NCBI GenBank assembly: GCA_900470095.1
Contig: UBZM01000002.1
Location: forward strand, 1-64,000
DNA length: 64,000 nucleotides
Origin: Hyphomicrobiales bacterium
GTDB lineage: Bacteria > Pseudomonadota > Alphaproteobacteria > Rhizobiales > Beijerinckiaceae
Direction of reading: 5' to 3'
The translations under genes and the position numbers were made by a program. Under the pieces are notes generated by a model. That model ran no database searches and had not been told where the DNA came from. It worked only from the letters and a program-made list of their open reading frames with translations. Below are positions 28,370 to 36,824 of this stretch, piece after piece (positions within the stretch are counted from its first letter, which is position 1; every line of letters starts with the position of its first letter).

Positions 28370-31186
28370 ATGCTGACGCAACTGCCCATCGCCTTCTCCG
28401 CCCCGCTCGCACTGACCGCGCTTGCGCTGCTGCCGGCGCTTTGGCTGATCCTGCGAGTCACGCCGCCACGCCCGCGGCGCATCGATTTCCCGCCGCTCAA
28501 GATCATGGCCGACCTGATCGCCAAGCGAGAAATGCCGGCGCATACACCCTGGTGGCTGTTGGCATTGCGCATGGCCATTGCGGCGCTCGCCATCATCGCC
28601 GTTGCCGGCCCGGTCTGGAACCCACCGGTGGCAACGGCGCCAACGCGCGGGCCAGTGCTGCTCCTGATCGACAACGGCTTCGGGGCGGCGACCGACTGGC
28701 CCGAGCGTGTGGCGCTGGCGGAGTCGCGGGTCAATGCTGCAGCCCGCGAGGGACGTGCGGTGGCGATCGTCGGACTCGCGGAAACGCCCGGCGAGGTCAC
28801 GCTGTCGGAGCCGCGCGCGGCGCTCGACAAACTGCGTGCATTGGCCCTGCAGCCACACGCGCCCGACCGCACCACCCAATTGCCACGGATCGAGGCCTTT
28901 CTCCGCGCCACGCCTGACGCCGAGATCGTCTGGGTCTCCGACGGGCTCGGCCTGACCGACGAAGGCGCCTTCCTGGCACGCCTGAAGCAGGAAGCCGATG
29001 CGCGCCGACTGTCCATCCACGCCATCCCGGCCGATCAGCTCGCGCTGACGGCCGCGGAGAACCTCTCGGGCGCGCTGACAGTCAAGGTGCTGCGGCCAAG
29101 CACCAGGGCCCCCGCGAGCGGTCAGGTTCGCGCACTCGATCTGAAGGGCCTGCCACTGGGGGATGCTCCATTCGCCTTTGGCCCAACGGAAACGCAGACG
29201 GTGGCCCGGCTCACCCTTCCGATCGAGGTGCGCAATGCCGTTTCGCGGCTCGAGGTCGTGGGCGAACCAAGTGCGGGTGCAGTGGCGCTGCTCGACGACC
29301 GCGCCAAACGGCGCCGCGTCGGTATCGTCTCCGGCGCGACCACCGATACCGCGCAGCCCTTGCTGTCTCCAACCTATTACGTCTCGCGCGCGCTCTCGCC
29401 CTTCGCAGAGATCCGCGAGCCGCGCCCTGGTTCAAACGACCCCGTCGGCGAGTTGCTTGCGCAAAATCTCTCAGTCCTCGTTCTCGCGGATATCGGCGCG
29501 CTCGACCCTGAGACGGCGACGAAGATCAGCAGCTTCGTCGAGCGGGGCGGCGTTCTCTTGCGCTTTGCCGGCGCGCGCCTTGCCACCGCCTCCGACGAGC
29601 TCACCCCCGTGCGGCTGCGCCGCGGCGGGCGGACGCTCGGTGGCGGCCTTTCCTGGGACACCCCACGCAAGCTCGCTCCCTTCACCCGGGAGAGTCCGTT
29701 CTTCGGCACGCAGATCAGCGACGACGTCCGCGTCAATCGTCAGATCCTGGCCGAACCCGATGCCGATCTTGCCCGCAAGACCTGGGCTGCGCTCGAAGAC
29801 GGCACGCCTGTGGTCACCGGCGAACGACGCGGCGATGGCGTGATCGCCATGATGCATGTCACTGCCGACACCACATGGTCGAACCTGCCGCTGTCGGGCC
29901 TCTTCGTCGAGATGCTGCGCAAGGTGGTGGCGCTGGCCGGCACCGGCCCGGCCGAGGCCCAGGCCGAGGATGCCAAGGTCGAGACACTCTCGCCGAGCCG
30001 CGTACTGGACGGCAAGGGCACCTTCCGTGCACCACCGGCTACGGCTCAACCGGTGCCGCGGACCTTCACCGGACGTGCCACTCTTGCCCACCCGCCCGGC
30101 ATCTACGGCCCGGCCGACGGCTCGCTCGCAGTCAACGCACTCGCTCCCGCCGACATGCTGCACGCGCTCGATCTGGCCTCGCTCGGCGCGCCGATCCTGC
30201 CGATCGACAAGCCGGTCGCGCAGGACATCCGGCCACAGCTCCTGGTCATCGCGCTGCTGCTGCTGATCCTCGACACGCTGGCGACCCTCTGGCTCGGTGG
30301 GCGTCTGCGCGTGGCGCGGGCCAGCAAGGCTGCTGCCGCCGCGCTCCTCCTGGGGCTGGCACTGGCTGTCACCCTCTCGGCCGTTCCGACCCTGGCCCAA
30401 CCTGTCCCGGCCGCGCCGGAAGACACGAGGCCGCCGATCCCACGCGAACTTTTCGCCGCCGGTGCCGTCACCCGCCTTGCCTATGTCCTGACCGGTGACA
30501 AGGCGGTCGATGATATGTCGAAGGCAGGGCTCGCAGGCCTCAATATCGTGCTCGGCGCACGCACGGCGCTCGAACCCGGCGAAGCGGTAGGCCTCGACCC
30601 AGCCCGCGACGAGCTTGCCTTCTTCCCGATACTCTACTGGCCGGTGGTGGCCGGACGCCCGATCCCGGTGCCCGAGACCCTGCGCAAGCTCGAAGCCTAT
30701 ATGAAGGGCGGCGGGCTCGTGATCTTCGATACGCGCGATGCCATGAGCGCCCGACCAGATGGGGGCAGCACGCCCGAAGGCGATCAGCTCAAGCGGATGC
30801 TGCAGACGCTCGACATCCCCGAGCTTGAACCGATCCCGCGCGACCACGTGCTGACCAAGACCTTCTACATCCTCGACGGTTTCGTCGGTCGCTATGACAC
30901 CGGCACGACCTGGGTCGAGATCCTGCCGCCCGCCGGCGAAGACGGGCGTCGTCCGGCGCGGGCCGGCGACAGCGTCTCGCCGATCGTCATCACCTCGAAC
31001 GATCTTGCCTCGGCCTGGGCCGTGAATCGCCGGGGCGAAGGGCTGGTACCGATGTCCGGTTCCGATCCCCGCCAGCGCGAGATGGCGCTCCGCGCGGGCG
31101 TCAATCTCGTGATGTACGCGCTCACCGGCAACTACAAGGCCGACCAGGTCCATGTGCCGGCCCTGCTCGAGCGTCTGGGGCAATAG
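28370..31186 (+). CDS. Large membrane protein with BatA-like N-terminus and DUF4159
   Basis: A 938-residue inner-membrane protein. The N-terminus has the BatA-type pair of membrane helices (about 8-26 and 60-78), then a VWA-like region (LLLIDNGFGAAT, IVWVSDGLGL) and a glutamine-amidotransferase-like fold. Two further helices lie at about 622-640 and 655-675. The C-terminal 250 residues form DUF4159 (YMKGGGLVIFDTRDA), which should lie in the periplasm. GGAGGG precedes the ATG. It is the third gene of the MoxR operon. The role is unknown; BatA-like proteins in other bacteria have been linked to stress tolerance. Confidence 0.88.
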   Translation: MLTQLPIAFSAPLALTALALLPALWLILRVTPPRPRRIDFPPLKIMADLIAKREMPAHTPWWLLALRMAIAALAIIAVAGPVWNPPVATAPTRGPVLLLIDNGFGAATDWPERVALAESRVNAAAREGRAVAIVGLAETPGEVTLSEPRAALDKLRALALQPHAPDRTTQLPRIEAFLRATPDAEIVWVSDGLGLTDEGAFLARLKQEADARRLSIHAIPADQLALTAAENLSGALTVKVLRPSTRAPASGQVRALDLKGLPLGDAPFAFGPTETQTVARLTLPIEVRNAVSRLEVVGEPSAGAVALLDDRAKRRRVGIVSGATTDTAQPLLSPTYYVSRALSPFAEIREPRPGSNDPVGELLAQNLSVLVLADIGALDPETATKISSFVERGGVLLRFAGARLATASDELTPVRLRRGGRTLGGGLSWDTPRKLAPFTRESPFFGTQISDDVRVNRQILAEPDADLARKTWAALEDGTPVVTGERRGDGVIAMMHVTADTTWSNLPLSGLFVEMLRKVVALAGTGPAEAQAEDAKVETLSPSRVLDGKGTFRAPPATAQPVPRTFTGRATLAHPPGIYGPADGSLAVNALAPADMLHALDLASLGAPILPIDKPVAQDIRPQLLVIALLLLILDTLATLWLGGRLRVARASKAAAAALLLGLALAVTLSAVPTLAQPVPAAPEDTRPPIPRELFAAGAVTRLAYVLTGDKAVDDMSKAGLAGLNIVLGARTALEPGEAVGLDPARDELAFFPILYWPVVAGRPIPVPETLRKLEAYMKGGGLVIFDTRDAMSARPDGGSTPEGDQLKRMLQTLDIPELEPIPRDHVLTKTFYILDGFVGRYDTGTTWVEILPPAGEDGRRPARAGDSVSPIVITSNDLASAWAVNRRGEGLVPMSGSDPRQREMALRAGVNLVMYALTGNYKADQVHVPALLERLGQ

Positions 31187-31189
31187 ACC

Positions 31190-33289
31190 ATGTGGAGCCT
31201 CTCCTTCGCCCCGCTCGTGCCTCTGCCGCTGCTGATCGGGCTCGCTTTGCTGGCTGCCGTCGCTGCCGGCGCCGCGCTCGTTCTCGCCGGCCGCAGCGCC
31301 ATCCTGCGCGCGCTCGCGCTGATCGTGCTGACGCTCACGCTGGCCGACCCCTCGCTCGTTTTCGAGGACAGAGAGCCGGTCAAGGACGTCGTCTCGGTGG
31401 TGGTCGATCGCTCCGGCTCGAACCGCCTCGCCGACCGGAGCGTGCAGACCGAAGCCGCTCTGGCCGATGTCGAGCGCCAGCTGCGCGGCGTTCCGGGCGT
31501 CGAGTCGCGCATCGCCGACGTCACCGACATGCAGGGCTCGGGTGACGGGACCCGTCTCTTCGAGGCGTTGGCCGCAAGCATTGCGGATGTCCCCTCTGAG
31601 CGCGTCGCCGGCGCCATCGTCATCACCGACGGCCTCGCTCATGACGCTCCTCCCAATGCCGAGGCCTTGGGTCTCAAGGCACCGCTGCACGTTCTCACGA
31701 CTGGCCGGAACGCCGAGATCGACCGCCGGATCGTGCTTGTCGATGCGCCGCGCTTCGGCATCGTCGGCAAGGATCAGGTCATTCGCCTGCGCGTCGTCGA
31801 CAAGGGCGGGCCCGGCCGTGCCGGGCTGACGATCCGCCGCGACGGCGAGATCGTCGCTCGCCGCGAGGTCACCTCGGGTCAGATCGTGCAGGTGCCGGTT
31901 CGGATCGATCGCGGCGGGCCCAATGTCGTCGAGATCGAGGCGGCACCGCTCGAGAATGAGCTGACGCTTGCCAATAATCGCGCCGTCATCACCATCGAGG
32001 GCGTGCGGGACAAGCTGCGCGTGCTGCTGGTCTCCGGCGAGCCTCATCCCGGCGAGCGGACCTGGCGCAACCTGCTCAAGGCCGACGCCAATGTCGACCT
32101 CGTTCATTTCACCATCCTGCGCCCGCCGGAGAAGCAGGACGGCACGCCGATCAACGAGCTTTCGCTGATTGCCTTTCCAACGCGCGAGCTGTTCCAGGTC
32201 AAGATCAAGGAATTCGACCTGATCATCTTCGACCGCTACGCCAACCAGTCGATCCTGCCGCTGCTCTATTTCGACAACATCGTCCGCTATGTGCGCGAGG
32301 GTGGCGCCCTGCTGGTCGCGGCCGGTCCGGAATATTCCGGCTCGCAGTCGTTGGCACGCACACCGCTCGGCCAGATCCTGCCCGCCCTGCCCGATGGCAG
32401 CGTCATCGACGAGGCCTATCGTGCCCGTGTCAGCGAACCCGGCCGCCGCCACCCGGTCACCCGCGACCTCCCCGGTTCTGAGGTCGAGCCGCCGCGCTGG
32501 GGCGAGTGGCTGCGCATGGTCGGCGCCCGCCCCCGCACGGGCTCGACCATCATGACCGGCCCGGGCGACAGACCGCTGCTCATGCTCAGCCGCGAGCAGA
32601 AGGGCCGCGTTGCACTCTTCCTCTCCGATCATGCCTGGCTCTGGGCGCGGGGCTTCCGCGATGGCGGACCGCATCTCGACCTGCTGCGTCGCCTTGGCCA
32701 CTGGCTGATGAAGGAACCCGAACTCGAGGAAGAGGCGCTTCGCGCCACCGCGCGCGGCCGCACCATCGAGATCGAGCGCCAGACGCTCGGCGACGCCCCC
32801 TCCCCGATCGTCGTCACCGACCCCAACGGCACATCGCGCACGGTTCAGCTGGAAGCCGGGCGGCCCGGTATTTTCAGCGCCCGTGTCCCGACCACCGAAT
32901 TCGGCCTGCACCGCATCTCGGGGGATAATCTGACGGCTTTTGCCAGCGTTGGCCCGGAAAACCCGCGTGAGCTCATGGAAGTCGTCAGCGATCCGACTAA
33001 GCTTCAGCAGCTTGCCGAAGCCACCGGCGGTTCCTCCCGCCGGATCGGTCAGGACAGCGGCTCGAGCGTGACCGTGCCGCGCATCGTTCCGGTCCGTTCG
33101 GGTAGTCAGTTCGCCGGTGCGGACTGGATCGGCCTGCGCATCAGCGATTCCGGCATCGTGCGCGGCGTCTCGATTTCGCCTGTCTTCATCGGGCTGATCG
33201 GCCTCGCGCTGCTGTTTGGCGCGCTGGTAGCCGGCTGGCTCGGCGAGACCGGCCGGCGCCTCAGGCGGAGCCCGGACGCAACGCCATGA
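31190..33289 (+). CDS. Large membrane protein with VWA/GATase-like region
   Basis: A 699-residue inner-membrane protein, last of the MoxR operon, starting 3 bases after the DUF4159 stop. Two membrane helices lie near the N-terminus (about 10-30 and 36-54) and one at the C-terminus (about 663-683). Between them are a VWA-like segment (SVVVDRSGSN, IVITDGLAHD), a beta-sandwich part (about 175-275) and a class-I-GATase-like fold (REGGALLVAAGPEYSG). It pairs in layout with its upstream neighbour, as if the two form a complex. Its 3' end overlaps the convergent GNAT gene by 29 bases. Function unknown. Confidence 0.88.
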   Translation: MWSLSFAPLVPLPLLIGLALLAAVAAGAALVLAGRSAILRALALIVLTLTLADPSLVFEDREPVKDVVSVVVDRSGSNRLADRSVQTEAALADVERQLRGVPGVESRIADVTDMQGSGDGTRLFEALAASIADVPSERVAGAIVITDGLAHDAPPNAEALGLKAPLHVLTTGRNAEIDRRIVLVDAPRFGIVGKDQVIRLRVVDKGGPGRAGLTIRRDGEIVARREVTSGQIVQVPVRIDRGGPNVVEIEAAPLENELTLANNRAVITIEGVRDKLRVLLVSGEPHPGERTWRNLLKADANVDLVHFTILRPPEKQDGTPINELSLIAFPTRELFQVKIKEFDLIIFDRYANQSILPLLYFDNIVRYVREGGALLVAAGPEYSGSQSLARTPLGQILPALPDGSVIDEAYRARVSEPGRRHPVTRDLPGSEVEPPRWGEWLRMVGARPRTGSTIMTGPGDRPLLMLSREQKGRVALFLSDHAWLWARGFRDGGPHLDLLRRLGHWLMKEPELEEEALRATARGRTIEIERQTLGDAPSPIVVTDPNGTSRTVQLEAGRPGIFSARVPTTEFGLHRISGDNLTAFASVGPENPRELMEVVSDPTKLQQLAEATGGSSRRIGQDSGSSVTVPRIVPVRSGSQFAGADWIGLRISDSGIVRGVSISPVFIGLIGLALLFGALVAGWLGETGRRLRRSPDATP

Positions 33290-33773
33290 CCGCCCCGCTG
33301 CGCCTCGCCAGCACACCCTCGACCAGTTCGAGAGCGAGGAAACGCGCGGGATTGGCCGGCCCCGGCAAGGTCAGCTGGCCCGGCGGGATCGGCTTGAAAC
33401 CGAAGCGGGCATAGTAGGGCGCATCGCCCACCAGCATGATGAGGTCGTGCCCGGCCGCCCGCGAGGCTTCGATCGAAGCGTTCATCAGGGCAGCGCCGAT
33501 ACCGCGGCCCTCGAAGGCGGGATCGACGGTGAGCGGCCCGAGCATCAGCGCCGACTGCCCACCCGCCGAGACACGGGTCACGCGCACAGAACCAACCAGG
33601 AAGGTTCCCACATGCGAGGCAAAGGATAGCGCCGGGTCCTGCGGCACGCCCTCGCGCAGGCGAAATGCGGTGCGGGCAAAGCGGCCAGGACCGAAGGCAC
33701 GCTCGTGCAGACGCTCGATGGCAGCATAATCGGCGGGGAGTTCGTGGCGAATGGTCAGGGGAAGCGAAGTCAT
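33261..33773 (-). CDS. GNAT-family N-acetyltransferase
   Basis: A 170-residue acetyltransferase. The acetyl-CoA-binding motif reads VDPAFEGRGIGAALM (R/Q-x-x-G-x-G/A type), followed by VGDAPYYARFGFKP, typical of the YhbS-like subgroup. The acceptor is unknown. The gene is convergent with, and overlaps by 29 bases, the large membrane protein of the MoxR operon. ATG at 33773 gives the usual N-terminus TIRHELPADYAAI. Confidence 0.9.
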   Translation of the reverse strand: MTSLPLTIRHELPADYAAIERLHERAFGPGRFARTAFRLREGVPQDPALSFASHVGTFLVGSVRVTRVSAGGQSALMLGPLTVDPAFEGRGIGAALMNASIEASRAAGHDLIMLVGDAPYYARFGFKPIPPGQLTLPGPANPARFLALELVEGVLARRSGAVMALRPGSA

Positions 33774-34081
33774 GGCGTCGGCAACCTGCGAACGGACAGC
33801 TGGGCAAGAAGCTCAGGCGCCGTGAAGCAGCCGAGCGGAAGGGCGCGCTCAGCGCGCCGGTCGTCGCAGGATGGAGAGGTCTTGCCGGTCAGCCATGAAT
33901 CGCCTGTAGCAGAGGCACGGGCGGGCGTCCATGTCGGAAATGACGGGGTGTTTTGCGTCTTACCTCGCGCGCGGATGGCAGGGCGAAGCGCTGGCGGATG
34001 AGAGAACCGGCGGCGCCGTGGTCTGTTTGCGGTTGGCGAGGGGCGTGCACGCACACGCACCCTTTCCGGCAGAAATCGATC
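33774..34081. other. Intergenic region without a recognised gene
   Basis: About 308 bases between the GNAT start and the Nudix stop, both on the minus strand. It holds a small GC hairpin (GGCGCGC and GCGCGCC, 33842-33858). It should contain the GNAT promoter, but I see no clear -35 or -10 and no plausible protein. Confidence 0.5.
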
Positions 34082-34618
34082 TCACCAATCGGCAGTCGGC
34101 TGACTCCTGCCGAAGATCTCGTCGAGCCGGCGGCGAGTGCCTGCTGTGGTGGTGTCCGGCAGCGCGTCGAGCGGAAAGAAACGGGCCTCGGCAATTTCGC
34201 GATCCGGCTGCCTGACACCGTCCACAACGAATTCCCGCACCACGAAGATCGCGACGTGATCCCGGCGCGACACCGTTCGGTTGAAGAAGACGCCGTGCAA
34301 TTGTGGCGGCCCGGTCAGCCTGACGAGCGTCTCTTCACGCAGTTCCTTGTCGAGCGCGTCTCGCAATGTCTCGCCCGTCTCCACCCCGCCGCCCGGCAGA
34401 TGCCACCCCGGCGTATAGGTGTGGCGTACCAGCAGGACTTCGCGCTCATCCCTGAGCACGGCTGCGCGCACGCCCAGCGTCATGCCGCGTGTCAGCCAGA
34501 AATACAGATGCAGCAGCCTGCGCACGGGCCTCGCGATGGGGCGCGGCTCGCGGACATGCCCTGCTTCGGGGCCAGTCTTGGGGTCGGGCCCATGTGACAC
34601 GCGTCGCGCTCCTCTCAT
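34082..34618 (-). CDS. Nudix hydrolase, substrate unknown
   Basis: A 178-residue Nudix protein. The Nudix box is at about residues 75-98 (GGGVETGETLRDALDKELREET), with Lys in place of the usual Arg of the REUXEE core and Leu in place of the last Gly. HLPGGGVETGET is the classic lead-in. The first 25 residues are poorly structured, so an internal start is possible; ATG at 34618 is used. A palindrome lies just upstream. The substrate cannot be read from the sequence. Confidence 0.86.
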   Translation of the reverse strand: MRGARRVSHGPDPKTGPEAGHVREPRPIARPVRRLLHLYFWLTRGMTLGVRAAVLRDEREVLLVRHTYTPGWHLPGGGVETGETLRDALDKELREETLVRLTGPPQLHGVFFNRTVSRRDHVAIFVVREFVVDGVRQPDREIAEARFFPLDALPDTTTAGTRRRLDEIFGRSQPTADW

Positions 34619-34626
34619 CGGCCGCG

Positions 34627-34644
34627 TATTTGCCTATGCAAATA
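34627..34644. promoter_or_regulatory. Palindromic candidate operator upstream of the Nudix gene
   Basis: TATTTGC and GCAAATA form a perfect 7-bp inverted repeat with the spacer CTAT, AT-rich in a GC-rich region, 9 bases upstream of the Nudix ATG. GCG and CGC extend the symmetry outward with one bulged base. It could be an operator or a stem-loop in the 5' leader. The binding protein is unknown. Confidence 0.4.
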
Positions 34645-34737
34645 ACGCATAACAGACCACTGTTTCCGCTGCCGTTACGTCACAAACGCGCCGCAAAGCA
34701 GGTAGAAATCAGCGCCATCACCGCTGGGGTTACCACA

Positions 34738-34854
34738 ATGCTTCTCGCTTTCATCACCGCTCGCCTCCGGGCCAAGCGCGCTTTCGTCTGGAAGCCCGCC
34801 CTCACCCTGACCGATCCGCGCATCGTTTCGGAACTCACCGACTCGTTCAACTGA
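34738..34854 (+). CDS. Possible small protein (38 residues)
   Basis: A short open frame starting with a hydrophobic segment (MLLAFITARL) and followed by RAKRAFVWKPALTLTDPRIVSELTDSFN-type hydrophilic sequence. The surroundings are not covered by any other gene, and a hairpin lies 10 bases after its stop. The ribosome-binding site is poor (GGGG about 8 bases upstream). I do not recognise the family; it could equally be chance. Confidence 0.35.
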   Translation: MLLAFITARLRAKRAFVWKPALTLTDPRIVSELTDSFN

Positions 34855-34863
34855 GTCCTTGGG

Positions 34864-34880
34864 CCCCAACCTGATTGGGG
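34864..34880 (+). terminator. Small hairpin after the short frame
   Basis: CCCCAA and TTGGGG pair over 6 bp with a 5-base loop; no T-run follows. It is a weak candidate terminator between the short frame and the metallophosphoesterase gene. Confidence 0.3.
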
Positions 34881-34954
34881 TTCGGGACAGATTGAGGCGA
34901 GCCGACGCGCGGATGCGCTTGACGGCTGCCATGCTCTGAGGGCAAGCGCAGGGC

Positions 34955-35848
34955 GTGTTCAAGATCGCGCACCTGTCCGACCCGCATCTCGGCCCGCTTG
35001 CCGAGTTCTCTCTGCATCAGCTGCTCGGCAAGCGGGCGACCGGTTATGTCAACTGGCGTCGCAAGCGCCGGCACGCCCATGACATGGAAATCCTGGCGCT
35101 GATCGTCGCGGATATCCGCGCGCAGACGCCGGACCATGTCGCCTGCACCGGCGATGTCGCCCATATCGGCCTGCCCAACGAATTCAAGACCGCGGTCACC
35201 TTCCTCGACACGCTGGGTCCGCGCGCGGATGTCAGTTTCGTGCCGGGTAATCACGACGCCTATGCCCGCTCCTCGCTAAAGCCACTCGCGAGCCTGCTCG
35301 GCCCATGGTCGAGCAGCGATGACGGCATGGTCGGGTATCCCTGGTATCGCGAGCGTGGTCCGGTCGCGCTCATCGGGTTGAACACCGGCATTCCGACCTT
35401 ACCGCTGATGGCGACAGGCCGCGTCGGGCGCGAGCAGCTCGCCAAGGCGGAAATTCTCCTCGACCGGGCCAAGGCGGCAGGGTTGATCCGCGTCGTACTC
35501 ATCCATCACCCGCCCTATCTCGGCGGTGCGCGGCGCACCCGCGAGTTGCTCGATGCGGATGCTTTCGAGGCGATGCTGAGACGCAAGGGGGCCGACCTCG
35601 TCCTGCACGGCCATAATCACCGTTTCTCACTCGCCTGGCGGCCGGGACCGGATCACGATATCCCCATCGTCGGCGTGCCCTCGGCCTCGATCGGGCCGCT
35701 CGGTCATGGCGAAATGGCGAGCTGGCACCTCATCAAGATCGAGGGCGATGCCAAGGCTCCTTCGATCAGCGTCGAGCAACGTGGCTTCGAGCCCGACGGC
35801 ACCGTGAGGATGCGTCAGGAGATTGCGCTTCACGCCAAGCCGGTTTGA
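34955..35848 (+). CDS. Calcineurin-like metallophosphoesterase
   Basis: A 297-residue metal-dependent phosphoesterase of the Icc/CpdA-like type. The metal-binding motifs are in order: DPHLG (with the usual DxH), TGDVAHIG, PGNHDAYA, and the two His motifs LIHHPPYLGG and LHGHNHRF. It starts at a GTG (34955), because the first beta strand FKIAHLSDPHL begins directly after it and no ATG is nearby. The substrate (cyclic nucleotide or other phosphodiester) is unknown. The gene ends at the bidirectional terminator it shares with the SDR gene. Confidence 0.9.
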   Translation: MFKIAHLSDPHLGPLAEFSLHQLLGKRATGYVNWRRKRRHAHDMEILALIVADIRAQTPDHVACTGDVAHIGLPNEFKTAVTFLDTLGPRADVSFVPGNHDAYARSSLKPLASLLGPWSSSDDGMVGYPWYRERGPVALIGLNTGIPTLPLMATGRVGREQLAKAEILLDRAKAAGLIRVVLIHHPPYLGGARRTRELLDADAFEAMLRRKGADLVLHGHNHRFSLAWRPGPDHDIPIVGVPSASIGPLGHGEMASWHLIKIEGDAKAPSISVEQRGFEPDGTVRMRQEIALHAKPV

Positions 35849-35887
35849 CGCCCCGCCGTGCATCGAGAGCGCCGCCGCGCAATGACA

Positions 35888-35912
35888 AAGGGCGCCGCAT
35901 GGCGGCGCCCTT
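35888..35912. terminator. Bidirectional terminator between convergent genes
   Basis: AAGGGCGCCGC and GCGGCGCCCTT form a perfect 11-bp stem with a 3-base loop, lying between the stops of the plus-strand metallophosphoesterase and the minus-strand SDR gene. A and T bases at the stem ends suit termination in both directions. Confidence 0.8.
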
Positions 35913-35936
35913 CAGAGGTCTGGCAGGGAAGACTGC

Positions 35937-36683
35937 TCAAACGCAGCGACCGCCGTCGACCGCGAGCACGCTGCCCGTCACCATTTCCGACTCGTCGGAG
36001 CACAGGAAGAGCGCCGCGTTGGCGATATCCTGCGGCGTCGAGAAACGGCCCCAGGGAATCGTGCTGGTGAAGGCCTTGCGCTTCTCCGGCGTATCCTCGC
36101 CCATGAAGGTCGCAAGCAATGGCGTCTCGCCGGCAACGGGCGCGATCGCATTGACACGGATGCGATCGGGCGCGAGTTCGACGGCCATCGACTTCGAGAG
36201 CAGGTTCGCGGCCCCCTTGGAGCCATTGTACCAGGTCAGTCCGGGGCGCGGACGCAAGCCCGCCGTCGATCCGATATTGAGGATCACCCCGCCGCCATGC
36301 TCGCGGAAATGCGGTACGACCGCCTTGGCCATCAAGTAGATCGACTTCACATTGACATCGAAGACGCGGTCGAACTCCGCTTCCGAGACGTCAAGCATCG
36401 GCTGGTTACGGTGGCTGATGCCGGCATTGTTGACGACGATATCCAGTCTGCCGAGCCGAGTGATCACCTTGGCGACCGCCGCATCGACGCTCTTTCCCTT
36501 GCCGACATCGCACGCGACGGCAAAGGCCTTGCGGCCGATCGCCTTTGCCGCCTCCTGCGCCTTCTCGCGATTGATATCGAGTACAGCCACCCGCGCGCCC
36601 TCGCGCACGAAGGTTTCGGCGATGCCGAAGCCGAACCCTTGCGCAGCGCCGGTCACCAGCGCGGTCTTGCCCTTCAGTCTCAT
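35937..36683 (-). CDS. Short-chain dehydrogenase/reductase (SDR)
   Basis: A 248-residue classical SDR. The nucleotide-binding motif is TGAAQGFGFGIA, the structural motif is NNAG (about 86-89), and the catalytic Tyr and Lys are in WYNGSKGA, with Ser in NIGSTAG. The Asp at the end of beta 2 (AVLDINR) favours NAD(H). The C-terminus has the family end VTGSVLAVDGG. Annotation pipelines call such proteins glucose 1-dehydrogenase or 3-oxoacyl-ACP reductase; neither is proven. A spacer of 141 bases separates it from uup upstream. Confidence 0.92.
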   Translation of the reverse strand: MRLKGKTALVTGAAQGFGFGIAETFVREGARVAVLDINREKAQEAAKAIGRKAFAVACDVGKGKSVDAAVAKVITRLGRLDIVVNNAGISHRNQPMLDVSEAEFDRVFDVNVKSIYLMAKAVVPHFREHGGGVILNIGSTAGLRPRPGLTWYNGSKGAANLLSKSMAVELAPDRIRVNAIAPVAGETPLLATFMGEDTPEKRKAFTSTIPWGRFSTPQDIANAALFLCSDESEMVTGSVLAVDGGRCV

Positions 36684-36824
36684 GCTGTTTCCTCGTGATC
36701 TTCTTTGAGGTGATGACATTGGGACGATTTGTGGCCGGCCAAAAATGCGTTTTTGCGATTGCCCGGATACCGAAATCCTATGGCCGGCCCGATCGCGCTA
36801 CAGACAGGCCGGAGAACCCTGGGT

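Noticed and set aside
29471..33316. A 1281-codon open frame on the minus strand
   Set aside because: It runs opposite the DUF4159 and 699-residue membrane-protein genes, is His/Asp/Gly/Arg-rich and shows no domain. It is an antisense artefact of high GC content.
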